Source: Aphrophora alni
Lineage: Eukaryota > Arthropoda > Insecta > Hemiptera > Aphrophoridae
Length of the DNA stretch: 64,000 nucleotides
NCBI GenBank assembly: GCA_963513935.1
Contig: OY740769.1
Span: 72,805,712-72,869,711, forward strand
Direction: 5' to 3'
Under the pieces are notes generated by a model. The model ran no database searches and was not told where the DNA came from. It saw only the letters and a program-made list of their open reading frames with translations. This document shows positions 14,283-24,178 of this stretch, in pieces. Position numbers and translations under genes: made by a program. Position 1 is the first letter of the stretch. Every line of letters starts with the position of its first letter.

Positions 14283-14830
14283 GTAGCATACTTAAATTAT
14301 ATTAGGTTATTGGTTATGCAAATTTTTAAACTTTTTATGGTGTCTCCTCTGGTGACCTTTATGGATCTGCTGTTATTAAACAGCCTACTTAAAATATGAT
14401 AGGTTCTTGGTTATGCAATTTTTTTAAACTTTATATGGTGACTGCTCTGGTGAGCTTTATGGATCTGCTGTTATTAAACAGCCTACTTAAATTATGATAG
14501 GTTCTTGGTTATGCAATTTTTTAAACTTTTTATGGTGACTCCTCTGGTGAGCTTTATGGATCTGCTGTTATTAAACAGCCTACTTAAATTATGATAGGTT
14601 CTTGGTTATGCAATTTTTTTAACTTTTTATGGTGACTGCTCTGGTGAGCTTTATGGATCTGCTGTTATTAAACAGCCTACTTAAATTATGATAGGTTCTT
14701 GGTTATGCGATTTTTTTAACTTTTTATGGTGACTGCTCTGGTGAGCTTTATGGATCTGCTGTTATTAAACAGCCTACTTAAATTATGGTAGGTGCTTGGT
14801 TATGCAAATTTTGGACCTTTTTATGGTGTT
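14283..14830. repeat. 97-bp tandem repeat, about 5.6 copies
   Basis: The block CAGCCTACTT recurs at 14381, 14479, 14576, 14673 and 14770, giving a period of 97-98 bases. The first and last copies are the most diverged. Each unit contains a perfect hairpin, GCTGTT-ATTA-AACAGC. The array begins within a few bases of the mariner stop codon, so it probably grew from the 3' non-coding part of that element. Confidence 0.95.
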
Positions 14831-15323
14831 ATAGACTTAATACTCAAAAATACATTGAAAACAAAAATTTAAATAATCACCATTTTAATTTTTTATTTTT
14901 ATATCTCAATTATAATATATTTTGTCATTGGGACACAGAATCCCTTATGCCATATTTCAAGCTGCTATATTAATTTTTGTAGATATTTTAATGCTTACAT
15001 TAATATGAAGACAAACTGATTTATTCAATTTTAATATACCATGTATCCAAAAAGTACCACCCCCCCTCTTATTTTTTTTATTATGGAAATAGACAGATTT
15101 GCTTTGGGGAAAGTTTAGATAACCAAAGGAGGAGTTTTTTGAAGTATCAAAACTTTCAACCCTTACCCCCAAAATGGGGTAGTTTGGAGGTAAGTAATGA
15201 ATTTTAAATAGCAACCCCTATTGAGTGATACCTCATTTTAAAGGTCTTTTCAAAATAAGAATAATGGCGCAAACCAGAGGTCTCTAAGTTCATTATACCC
15301 AACATAGCAAGGCGAAACAATTG
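14831..15323. other. Non-coding, possible decayed transposon end
   Basis: No gene is present. The phrase CATTTTAAAGGTCTTTTCAA near 15233 resembles non-coding ends of insect Tc1/mariner elements, but no matching inverted repeat was located. Confidence 0.3.
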
Positions 15324-15469
15324 CAGCTCATTTATATTATTAAAATAATTTTGAAACTTTAGCTTTATTGCTTTATTTAATCGTAATTTTTAATTTTTGA
15401 TTTTTCGCTTATACGTTTTTTATTAGCAAATATTGAATTTACAAATAATATTTCAAGTGAAAAATATAC

Positions 15470-15541
15470 GACCTAGACTGGGAATCGAACCCAGGACCTT
15501 TGGCTTTACGCGCCAATGCTCTACCATTGAGCTATCCTAGT
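15470..15541 (-). tRNA. tRNA-like gene, array copy 1 (anticodon position GTA)
   Basis: Read on the minus strand, it folds as a cloverleaf. The D-arm is GCTC/GAGC, the anticodon arm TTGGC/GCCAA with a 7-base loop, the variable loop 5 bases, and the T-arm CTGGG/CCCAG with loop TTCGATT. The A box (TAGCTCAATGG) and the B box (GGTTCGATTCC) are intact, and a T5 tract at 15464-15460 follows the 3' end by five bases as a Pol III terminator. Oddities: the anticodon loop is GCGTAAA, so position 33 is C rather than the near-universal U. The acceptor stem has one A:A mismatch and two G:T pairs. There is no intron, although eukaryotic tRNA-Tyr genes normally have one. It may be transcribed, but decoding ability is doubtful. 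Confidence 0.75.
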
Positions 15542-15764
15542 CGCTTCCCAGTACAGGGCGCAGACTTCTCACTTGACTTTAATTGCTGCAATTTTGAGTT
15601 TTCAATTAATTACCTCGCAACATAGCGACATTGAAATTAATTTTCACTCATTTTTCAGCCCTTACGCATGTATTTATAGTAATTTTTAATTTTGATTTTT
15701 CGCTTATACGTTTTTTATTAGCAAATATTGAATTTACAAATAATATTTCAAGTGAAAAATATAC

Positions 15765-15836
15765 GACCTAGACTGGGAATCGAACCCAGGACCTTTGGCT
15801 TTACGCGCCAATGCTCTACCATTGAGCTATCCTAGT
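15765..15836 (-). tRNA. tRNA-like gene, array copy 2
   Basis: Identical in sequence to copy 1 across the cloverleaf, with the same C33, anticodon position GTA and downstream T5 tract at 15759-15755. Confidence 0.75.
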
Positions 15837-16059
15837 CGCTTCCCAGTACAGGGCGCAGACTTCTCACTTGACTTTAATTGCTGCAATTTTGAGTTTTCAA
15901 TTAATTACCTCGCAACATAGCGACATTGAAATTAATTTTCACTCATTTTTCAGCCCTTACGCATGTATTTATAGTAATTTTTAATTTTGATTTTTCGCTT
16001 ATACGTTTTTTATTAGCAAATATTGAATTTACAAATAATATTTCAAGTGAAAAATATAC

Positions 16060-16131
16060 GACCTAGACTGGGAATCGAACCCAGGACCTTTGGCTTTACG
16101 CGCCAATGCTCTACCATTGAGCTATCCTAGT
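16060..16131 (-). tRNA. tRNA-like gene, array copy 3
   Basis: Identical to copy 1 across the cloverleaf. Intact A and B boxes and a T5 tract five bases after the 3' end. Confidence 0.75.
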
Positions 16132-16354
16132 CGCTTCCCAGTACAGGGCGCAGACTTCTCACTTGACTTTAATTGCTGCAATTTTGAGTTTTCAATTAAT
16201 TACCTCGCAACATAGCGACATTGAAATTAATTTTCACTCATTTTTCAGCCCTTACGCATGTATTTATAGTAATTTTTAATTTTGATTTTTCGCTTATACG
16301 TTTTTTATTAGCAAATATTGAATTTACAAATAATATTTCAAGTGAAAAATATAC

Positions 16355-16426
16355 GACCTAGACTGGGAATCGAACCAAGGACCTTTGGCTTTACGCGCCA
16401 ATGCTCTACCATTGAGCTATCCTAGT
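16355..16426 (-). tRNA. tRNA-like gene, array copy 4 (T-stem variant)
   Basis: Same as the other copies except for one base near 16376. This turns the T-stem 5' strand from CTGGG into CTTGG and so weakens one pair with CCCAG. The B-box core GGTTCGATTCC is unaffected. It is the only base difference I saw among the seven cloverleaves. Confidence 0.7.
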
Positions 16427-16649
16427 CGCTTCCCAGTACAGGGCGCAGACTTCTCACTTGACTTTAATTGCTGCAATTTTGAGTTTTCAATTAATTACCT
16501 CGCAACATAGCGACATTGAAATTAATTTTCACTCATTTTTCAGCCCTTACGCATGTATTTATAGTAATTTTTAATTTTGATTTTTCGCTTATACGTTTTT
16601 TATTAGCAAATATTGAATTTACAAATAATATTTCAAGTGAAAAATATAC

Positions 16650-16721
16650 GACCTAGACTGGGAATCGAACCCAGGACCTTTGGCTTTACGCGCCAATGCT
16701 CTACCATTGAGCTATCCTAGT
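16650..16721 (-). tRNA. tRNA-like gene, array copy 5
   Basis: Identical to copy 1 across the cloverleaf, with the same internal promoter boxes and T5 terminator. Confidence 0.75.
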
Positions 16722-16944
16722 CGCTTCCCAGTACAGGGCGCAGACTTCTCACTTGACTTTAATTGCTGCAATTTTGAGTTTTCAATTAATTACCTCGCAA
16801 CATAGCGACATTGAAATTAATTTTCACTCATTTTTCAGCCCTTACGCATGTATTTATAGTAATTTTTAATTTTGATTTTTCGCTTATACGTTTTTTATTA
16901 GCAAATATTGAATTTACAAATAATATTTCAAGTGAAAAATATAC

Positions 16945-17016
16945 GACCTAGACTGGGAATCGAACCCAGGACCTTTGGCTTTACGCGCCAATGCTCTACC
17001 ATTGAGCTATCCTAGT
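16945..17016 (-). tRNA. tRNA-like gene, array copy 6
   Basis: Identical to copy 1 across the cloverleaf, with the same internal promoter boxes and T5 terminator. Confidence 0.75.
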
Positions 17017-17239
17017 CGCTTCCCAGTACAGGGCGCAGACTTCTCACTTGACTTTAATTGCTGCAATTTTGAGTTTTCAATTAATTACCTCGCAACATAG
17101 CGACATTGAAATTAATTTTCACTCATTTTTCAGCCCTTACGCATGTATTTATAGTAATTTTTAATTTTGATTTTTCGCTTATACGTTTTTTATTAGCAAA
17201 TATTGAATTTACAAATAATATTTCAAGTGAAAAATATAC

Positions 17240-17311
17240 GACCTAGACTGGGAATCGAACCCAGGACCTTTGGCTTTACGCGCCAATGCTCTACCATTGA
17301 GCTATCCTAGT
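17240..17311 (-). tRNA. tRNA-like gene, array copy 7
   Basis: Identical to copy 1 across the cloverleaf. It is the most upstream unit in transcription sense. Its 5' flank runs through the rest of the unit to the array edge at 17452. Confidence 0.75.
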
Positions 17312-17512
17312 CGCTTCCCAGTACAGGGCGCAGACTTCTCACTTGACTTTAATTGCTGCAATTTTGAGTTTTCAATTAATTACCTCGCAACATAGCGACA
17401 TTGAAATTAATTTTCACTCATTTTTCAGCCCTTACGCATGTATTTATAGTAATTATTTAATCCTTGAATATGGAGTTACAACAAGAAATATCTGCTGTTA
17501 CATTAAATATAA

Positions 17513-18431
17513 CAAAAATAAATTATTGGAAATTAGTGTTTAAGTTAATGGAAATATGTCAAACTAAACAAAAAGTAATTTTTTTAAATTTCTGAGTATT
17601 TTTCAAAAATTTCCTCTTTCCAATATAAACTTTTTGCAACACATTTTTAGGGCTTTTTGATATATTTTAGTGTTTAAAACAAAAATGAATCAGGCTTTAT
17701 AGTGCATATCTATACTTTTAAAGGAAGACAAATCGGCACAAGAAAACAATTCATCTATTTGTGCTCTTTGAATTACACAGAATTCTCAAATTTTTGTGTG
17801 CATCTGTTATAAAATCAGTCTAAAACAAACACCTTAACATTTCTTAATATTATTGCTATGCAAATGCTGAATCTAGAAATTTACCAGAAATAACATACAG
17901 TATGTTTCACATCTCCCCCATTTTCTTGTGTTATTTGATATTACATGTATTATGCATTTATCTGACAGACATTTAATTCAATAAAATATTTAACAATTAT
18001 GGTAAAAATATTAAAACATAAAACAATTTAAATGAAGGTTGTACCAATTATGATTAAATTTTTCATAAATTCGAAAGTTATAAACAGTACTGATCTCTAT
18101 GAAGGTAGTTCAGTTTTAATAATGATATTGATTTAGGAGTTTCATAATTTATTACAAAATTTTAATACAGTGAGATTAGTTTTCAATGATCATAAAAATT
18201 ATGAAAATCTGAACGCTACTGCTATCTATGAGATTTAATATGAATTGCAGTAGAAAGTTCATACACTAGCGCTATCTATCCAATACTAATTGAACTTGTA
18301 TAGAATCTTTATCTACAGTACATTAAAACAGAAAAAAAAAAATTTTTTCCCTTATAATTTTGTTCTTCTTCTCATGAAATGGTTAATTAAAAAAAAAAAA
18401 AACTCTTCTCTAATTTGAAAATATAAAGTCT
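17513..18431. other. AT-rich stretch without recognised genes
   Basis: No exon, RNA or transposon end was recognised. It contains A-tracts near 18330 and 18390. Confidence 0.4.
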
Positions 18432-19250
18432 TTGAGACTTAATATAAACTGCAAATATAGACCCTTGGCAAAATACTTCACAAAGGAGCCTTTATACTAT
18501 ACACCCTTAGTTGGACCTAAGGGACAAGTTGGTGACCCAGATGACAAGGAACTGCCTTTGCTGACACCTTTGAGGTTGGGTTTCAATCAATCTCTCAGCC
18601 TTCTGACTCTGTTTTACCAACAAAGTCTTTGAAAACAAACATGTTCAAAATTTACCCACTCTCCACATCAACAACCCATACACAAAACTTGATGATTTCA
18701 CACAAAAGGTCAGGAAAGCTCCTGGACCAGACACCATCGGGAATGCAACACTCAAAAGACATATCAGAAAAGGCATTCAGATACCTCAGGAACATATGAA
18801 CGCTATTTTCTGCACACAACATTTCCTGCAATTTGGCTTCAGATCCAAGTAAATACTTCACAACACTTCAACAGCTTAGAATGGTACAATAAAAACTGCT
18901 CAACTGGCTCAGGCTTCCTGGAGATAGAAAAGGCCTTCGATGTAGCATGATGTCTCATTCACAAACTAAGACACCAGATGGGATAATCCATCTCATTAGG
19001 TCATACCTGTCTGACGGGGGTTGATGTAGATTGAACAACATCTACACAAACGACAATACAGGGTGGCATTCCTAAATGATCGTTTATTGGGTCACTGAGT
19101 CTGTACTGTTCAATATCTAGATCAATGACATTCCAACACTAGAAAATTCCAATCTAGCCATATATTCAGATGACACCGTGATATCCCCATATTCATGGCA
19201 AAAACGTATGACACAAATCTTGAAAGTCTGCCTAAAATATGAGGTTTTTT
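18432..19250 (+). pseudogene. Jockey-type LINE reverse transcriptase relic
   Basis: Fragments of a non-LTR reverse transcriptase occur in order on the plus strand but in shifting frames. KAPGPDTIGNATLK is at about 18717-18758, a FGFRSK block near 18834, a KLLNWL-like block near 18890, and INDIPT...YSDDTVISPYSW at about 19121-19198. YSDD is the catalytic YxDD box. Many stops and frameshifts separate the blocks, so the copy is long dead. Neither LINE ends nor a tail were identified. Assignment to the Jockey group is by motif style only. Confidence 0.8.
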
Positions 19251-19702
19251 AATTATTGTCAAGACTGATGTGTAGTACTTAGGAATTTTGACACTCAAAA
19301 CTGGACAAAAGATTTGTTTTATGTTGTAATTGTATGTATTTCAATTTTGATGGGATTTTAAAAACAATATTGTTTTTGAATGCTCTAGGCTAACTCATAA
19401 TTGAGTACTTAGGCATTTTGACAGTCAAAACTAGACAGACATAAGATTAGTTTTACTTGTACATCCTATTGAGATATTTGAAATAATATGATTTTTCTCA
19501 AGATTCATAAAATGTTGGACTAGGTATTTACGTATGTCAAACTGTATTAGAAAATCTTAACTGTAATGAAACTACTGTAAGCGGAGAAACCTTGCCAAAT
19601 TATCTCATGATTAAACTATATCGCTATAACAGAAATCACTGTCACAGATTAATCTGGAAATATCAAGGAATTTTGAATCCTCTCTCCTGTATCTGTGTTT
19701 AA
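19251..19702. other. Non-coding, with a short internal duplication
   Basis: The phrase GTACTTAGGAATTTTGACACTCAAAACTGGACA occurs in similar form near 19276 and 19407, about 131 bases apart. No gene was seen. The TTAA ending at 19702 is the piggyBac target copy. Confidence 0.4.
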
Positions 19703-20689
19703 CCTGTTGATGAGTGCGGCCGTTCCTGAACGTCCCAAATAGCCACCAGCTAGTTAGTAAGTATTTACAAGAAAATTGTTGTCAAGGAGTAAGAAAAAAA
19801 AAATTGAAAATAGTTGTTTTATTGGTTACAAATGTATAATAATAATATCATATTGAGTTAAAAACTTGTAAGAATAAAAATTTACACTGATAAATGTACT
19901 TTAAAAAAAATTTGCACTAAAAAATCTACGTTTTCAGAAAAAATTTTTAGTATGAAAGGTTTCAAAGCAAGGGTATATACAAAGTCCTACGTTACATTCT
20001 GCACACTCAAAGATGGAGTCTTTCCTTTTCATTGGTTTTGTTCTTGTGTTGGCGCATACAAAGCACTTGCGTTGTACCTTTCTTGTCTGCCCTTCCGGTA
20101 TGTGTGTAGGCCCAGGGAAGTGGCGAGCGGTCAGACGCAGTGGATGTTTGTCGCCACTCAAGGTCATCGCTATCGTTCTTCTACATCATTGCCAAACAAT
20201 GTATCATCGGAATGCAAAATTTCACTTTCACGTTCGGCAAGCTGGTCGCCTTCACTGATATCATAATATAAACAATGTCTTATATCGTCACTCCTATCAA
20301 GCAAGTCCCTATCCATTTTAGAAAACAATAATACACTAAATCACAACTGAACAAATGAGCTTATTTGGTGACCGTCACGTAAACGTTGTGTACAGTACTA
20401 GAAGTCAAGTCACACTGCCTGGGTTTCAATCGTGCCAAATCACTTATACTAGACAAGGAACATAGGCACAGGTGTGTGTAGGGGGGAAACAACCGCGGAG
20501 AAGACAATGCCACCGCCTACATTTACGCGCCAATCAATACGCATGGTGAATTCTCCTGAAACCACGCCCCCTGGAGTTGTCCTGCCTAAAACGTTCCGGA
20601 ACGTCCGTACTCATTTACGCAAACAGCACAGAGGACGTTCAAGAACGGCCGCACTTGTTAATCGGTATTTTCCTGTACTCTTCAACAGG
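19703..20689 (-). mobile_element. Internally deleted piggyBac-like transposon, 987 bp
   Basis: Identical TTAA tetranucleotides at 19699-19702 and 20690-20693 flank the element, as expected for piggyBac. Both ends read inward as CCTGTTGA followed by GAGT. Further in, both carry GTGCGGCCGTTC plus TGAACGTCC as a second inverted block, 2 bases from the outer block on the left and about 30 bases on the right. This terminal plus internal inverted repeat layout is typical of the family. The transposase is reduced to its two extremities, so the copy is non-autonomous. Confidence 0.9.
19934..20315 (-). pseudogene. piggyBac transposase remnant, N- and C-terminal pieces only
   Basis: From ATG at 20315 it reads an acidic N-terminus, MDRDLLDRSDDIRHCLYYDI, to about 20190. 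It then jumps into a different frame with HPLRLTARHFPGPTHIP and a cysteine-rich C-terminal finger (KCFVC, FECAEC, LCIYPCFETFH) down to about 19934. The C-terminal ring-like finger binds the transposon ends in piggyBac transposases. The whole catalytic DDD core is absent. A deletion and a frameshift lie near 20170-20190. Confidence 0.85.
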
Positions 20690-20693
20690 TTAA

Positions 20694-21959
20694 GTATGTG
20701 AAAGTTAAATAAGTTTAGTATTAATTAATATAAGTTTATAACATAACATAACACGTACAACTTACACTTACTCACAACGTTCACTCCCGAAAACAGTCCT
20801 ACATACTAAACAGGAAAAAACATTCACACACGAAATTACAGATCAATCAATCTCACTGTACAGTACATACTACATATAACCAAATCGTTTGTCACAGGTT
20901 AAGTGCGACCGACCAATTACAAGCTCGCCTGTAAACTAAACTGACATACAGTAAATAGTTTACTGTACTGTACTTCTACGCTGGAGTAGACTAAACATTC
21001 AAGATAAAAGATAAACGTGACTGATGGATATGACTCACCCTCCTAGGACCGGCCGAACCATCCGGCGGCAGATCCACCCGAAGCCGAACTAGAGGGCGTC
21101 TACTGTAAACAAGTTTTTAAGTTCGACCTTGGCGGATGTGAACTAGTATGCCTAAAAATTTTGGGTTGCTTCACCGACTATTCATTATTTTAATATTAGA
21201 TGGTTCATATCACAGTCCTGGTATTAAATATATTGCTCACCAAAATATATCACTGTACATTGAAATTGAGTGAATTTATAATTTCCTGTTGTGAAAATAA
21301 ACGAGGAAGTGATTTACCTTATTCTCGAGAAAACTAATTTTCAAGGTAAATAACCCGATTGATTTCTAACTAATAATAAAACAAATTACAGGTGTACATT
21401 TGCCACTTGCACAATAAAAGCAATTATAAAGCATTCACACATGAATTAATCTATGATTAACCTCCCCCATGCTGCGATTTTGAATTGTTAAGCTATGTAA
21501 ATTTATTAATACACTTAATAATAATAATTCTTCTTTGTATGATACTTCTTTGTAATTTCTTATCATACTGACATAATAATTATCATGATGATAATTATAA
21601 ACTGATATTGAAAGGTTTATGAGTTATACTGTTTAAGAGTGGTAGTTTAATAACATTTTGAAGCTTCAGAAACAGTGGCGTGCCTGCAAAACAATTTGTT
21701 TTGTTTATGGCCTTAGAGATTACATTTTATCAAAAACAATATAGTAGATTTTGAGTAAATCAGAATTATAAATTTTGATCTCATGGTAGCTTACCCCTTA
21801 AATTTTGAGCTGGATTAGTTTTATGTAGGGATTGTAGATTGTAAGTTTGTTCCCTGTTTATTTAATAATTGGTTTATGTTTTAAAGATGGATTAGTCTGT
21901 ATAAAAAGTTCATTTTTACAAATTCAAGGGAGTTTAAAGAGTAAGTACAGACATATATT
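20694..21959. other. Non-coding with a GC-rich patch
   Basis: No gene was recognised. Bases 21040-21110 are markedly GC-rich (CCTAGGACCGGCCG and neighbours) against the AT-rich background and may mark the end of another old element or a promoter. Neither can be shown. Confidence 0.3.
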
Positions 21960-22400
21960 TCTGCCTTCTTGGAGGGGAGTAGGATATGTAACACATGTTT
22001 CGACCCTTCTCATTGAGATGATAGGTTTGTGGCGAATTTGATTATGAATTATTCAAGCTGGGGAGAAGGGGAGGTGACGTTCCATGGAAAATTGCTTAAG
22101 TGTCTAGGAGAGAGGTAAGATTTTGGGAAAAGTTTTAACAGTTTCATTCTGTTTGCTATAGAACCAAGTATCAAGCTGGGCTGTACAAGTTATGATCGGA
22201 TGAATGTAAATTCTATACAAGGACAGCCTAACCCTGAGAGAGGGAAGGGGTTTACCATTCATGAGAGAGAAGAGCCTGTGGCAAGTTTGTTTAATCTTGT
22301 TTATGATATACTTGACTTGAAGAGAAAACATGTTTCTTGGCCGGAATGATCCCGAGGTATCTAACTTATCTTTTCCATGCTTCGTGTGATCTATTAAGGT
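21960..22400 (-). pseudogene. Jockey-type LINE ORF2 C-terminal fragment
   Basis: On the minus strand, a YLGI block near 22360 is followed in another frame by KYIINKIKQTCHRLFSLMN and LRVRLSLYRIYIHPIITC at about 22310-22180. These match the region after the reverse transcriptase fingers in Jockey-like LINEs, where the R-L-Y-k-x-x-i-r-P motif is conserved. Further downstream a degraded NFIIKFATNLSS-like piece continues to about 21960. Frameshifts and stops are present. It is on the opposite strand from the LINE relic at 18.4 kb, so the two are separate insertions. Confidence 0.75.
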
Positions 22401-22560
22401 GTTATGGATGTTGTTTGGTCTTAGAACTTCTTGCTTTTAACAAGTCTATCATATTCTTCATTGTCACTTTCATAAATGAGACTCTTATGACAAACCACTC
22501 GGTTGTATTATCTATAACATGTTCTTTCTCAGCAAACATACATTTTTTGCAAACAGCAAT

Positions 22561-22745
22561 CCATAATCAGAGCTACCTTCAGGGGTTCATTTTAGTGAGT
22601 ACAGGCTTGGCAATCCTAAGGGGATCTATACTTCACATAGTCTTGGGTTAGATCCTTCTCTTTAATCTTTCTATCAGGTCTCTCTTAACCAACACTTGTT
22701 TTTTTCCGACCCCAGCGCTATTAGAATATTTAAGGGCTAGAGGTC
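22561..22745 (-). repeat. Dispersed repeat, copy 2 of 3
   Basis: Reverse complement relative of 7855-8012. The shared blocks include the AAGAGAGACCTGATAG region and, further on, AGGATCTAACCCAAGACTA against AGGGATTTAATCCAAGACTA. The family was not recognised. Confidence 0.5.
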
Positions 22746-23974
22746 CTTATTATATCTTCTCCTTTTTTTTTATGACGACTGAATGGTTTTTCGCCTTTAA
22801 ACAGTGAGAAAAAAAAGTGATCAAAGCTATTTTTTTTTTAGATAGTTCTTCAGTATCCACTTTGTCTTTTTTTAGGAATATGATTTTTCAATATTCTCTA
22901 AATAAACTCCACAATTAATTGAAATATGGGACATAGTGCAAGTAAACGTACAGAATGTTCTGCTTTTCTATAATTGCATCAAATTGTGATTTTCTTTGTT
23001 TCATTTAATCAATGTATACAGTTAAGACTTCAGCATTTTATGGAATGAATGAAGTGCTCTTTCCCTGAAGTCATTTGATTATTTCTACTTTTACTGTATT
23101 TAAGATAAGTAGCCTAGTTGCACATTTTGTTAGGAAGCATGAATCAGCACCAACTTATGTCGTGATTATATTTTTGTGTGTTTTTATAACTCTTAGTACC
23201 AACAATCATTAGATAAGACTTTTCTAAAATTTGGATCAATCATAATAGTTCTACAGCAAGTCAAAATGCCAATTTAGATACAAATTAGTACCAATGTGTG
23301 TGTGTGGGGGGGGGAAATGAATTGACTTATCTTAACCAAATTTTGTATACATAATATAATGAAGTATAAATAATATTTTGAAGTAATTTCATAATGGAAA
23401 TTTGGAAAACAAATTTAGATAACTAAAAGATTGTATTTAAAATTCAAAATTTATTGTTTTTATTTTCCAAAAAATAGTATCTTTTAGTTGATGATCAAGC
23501 AGTGATTACACATAACTTTCACTGTTTCAAATAAAAAATATTTCATCATAATATTGATACTTTTATTTGGTTGAAAACAGTTTTAGCACCTTGTGCTATT
23601 TTGCGTCTTCCCATTTTAAACCCTGGCCAGAATTCACAATTGACACCTATTTCAAATATAAACATGACTTTATTACACTGTTTGTAACTTAGTAGATTTT
23701 GTATTTGTATTTAGTGACCTACCTAAATACCATATTATTAACTTCCAATTATTTATTACTTAAAAATTGAAAATGTTTGTTAATAATGTGACATGAATCT
23801 AAATATCTAAATTTGAGCAACTTTGATGCTGATAGCTGAATAACCTGATATGGATGAAGACGAGACAACTTTAAGGATGGAGGAAGATCTCGAAAGGCCG
23901 GATGAAGATATTGTGAAGTCAAACTTATTTTGAACAACTATACCAAATTTTATTAATTTCCATCCAAAAACAAG
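22746..23974. other. AT-rich stretch without recognised genes
   Basis: Only simple tracts, such as a short TG run and G8 tract near 23297-23316. The minus-strand frame at 23749-23937 has no family resemblance. Confidence 0.4.
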
Positions 23975-24178
23975 AACAAATAAAACACACTATTTCTTTT
24001 GTAAAATTCTATAATTTATTTGGTCTAGCCGACCATGGTTTCGCCAGTTACGGCATTGACGAGGCTCTTACAAGACTGATTGTAAGAGCCTCGTCAATGC
24101 CGTAACTGGCGAAACCATGGTCGGCTAGACCAAATAAATTATAGAATTTTACAAAAGAAATAGTGTGTTTTATTTGTT
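23975..24178. repeat. Perfect 99-bp inverted repeat with 6-base loop
   Basis: Bases 23975-24073 are the exact reverse complement of 24080-24178, with GACTGA as the loop. I checked every position of the arm and saw no mismatch. The inner 50 bases are GC-richer (GGTCTAGCCGACCATGG...), and the outer part is AT-rich with AAATAAATTATAG. The layout, with a GAAAC box, then AATAAA, then a TTTTACAAAAG block, resembles that of the foldback at 9.9-10.8 kb, though the sequences differ. This suggests the same kind of element. Perfect arms imply a recent origin or correction. Confidence 0.97.

Larger units (their letters stand above)
15383..17452 (-). repeat. Seven-copy 295-bp tandem array of tRNA-like genes
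   Basis: The tRNA-like 3' ends fall at 15470, 15765, 16060, 16355, 16650, 16945 and 17240, which is an exact 295-base period. The units are nearly identical. I saw only one extra T in the first unit and one base change in the fourth. The array is bounded by a 10-base direct repeat, TTATTTAATC, at 15373-15382 and 17453-17462. It begins GTAATTTTT and ends ATAGTAA, and the same junction separates the units. The insertion is thus about seven complete units. The array sits inside a dispersed element whose uninterrupted relative is at 57.4 kb. The target duplication suggests integration by a mobile-element mechanism, with tandem amplification before or after. That order is inference. Confidence 0.95.
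15324..17512. repeat. Dispersed element split by the tRNA-like array
   Basis: Bases 15324-15372 and 17463-17512 flank the array. Together they match, in reverse complement, the uninterrupted sequence at 57361-57480. The left part shares the TTTTGAAACTTTAGCTTT block and the right part shares TTGAATATGGAGTT and CTGCTGTTACATTAAA. The two halves are contiguous in the 57-kb relative, which therefore acts as an empty site. The element's family is unknown. The 57-kb copy has a MITE-like inverted repeat. Confidence 0.75.

Noticed and set aside
15383..17452. CRISPR-like array
   Set aside because: Units are 295 bases with no variable spacers, contain tRNA-like genes and lie in an animal genome.
17343..17543. 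66-residue frame at the end of the tRNA array
   Set aside because: It reads across the array border and is explained by the repeat unit.
20474..20701. 75-residue plus-strand frame
   Set aside because: It covers the right end of the piggyBac element, including its inverted repeats. Not a gene.
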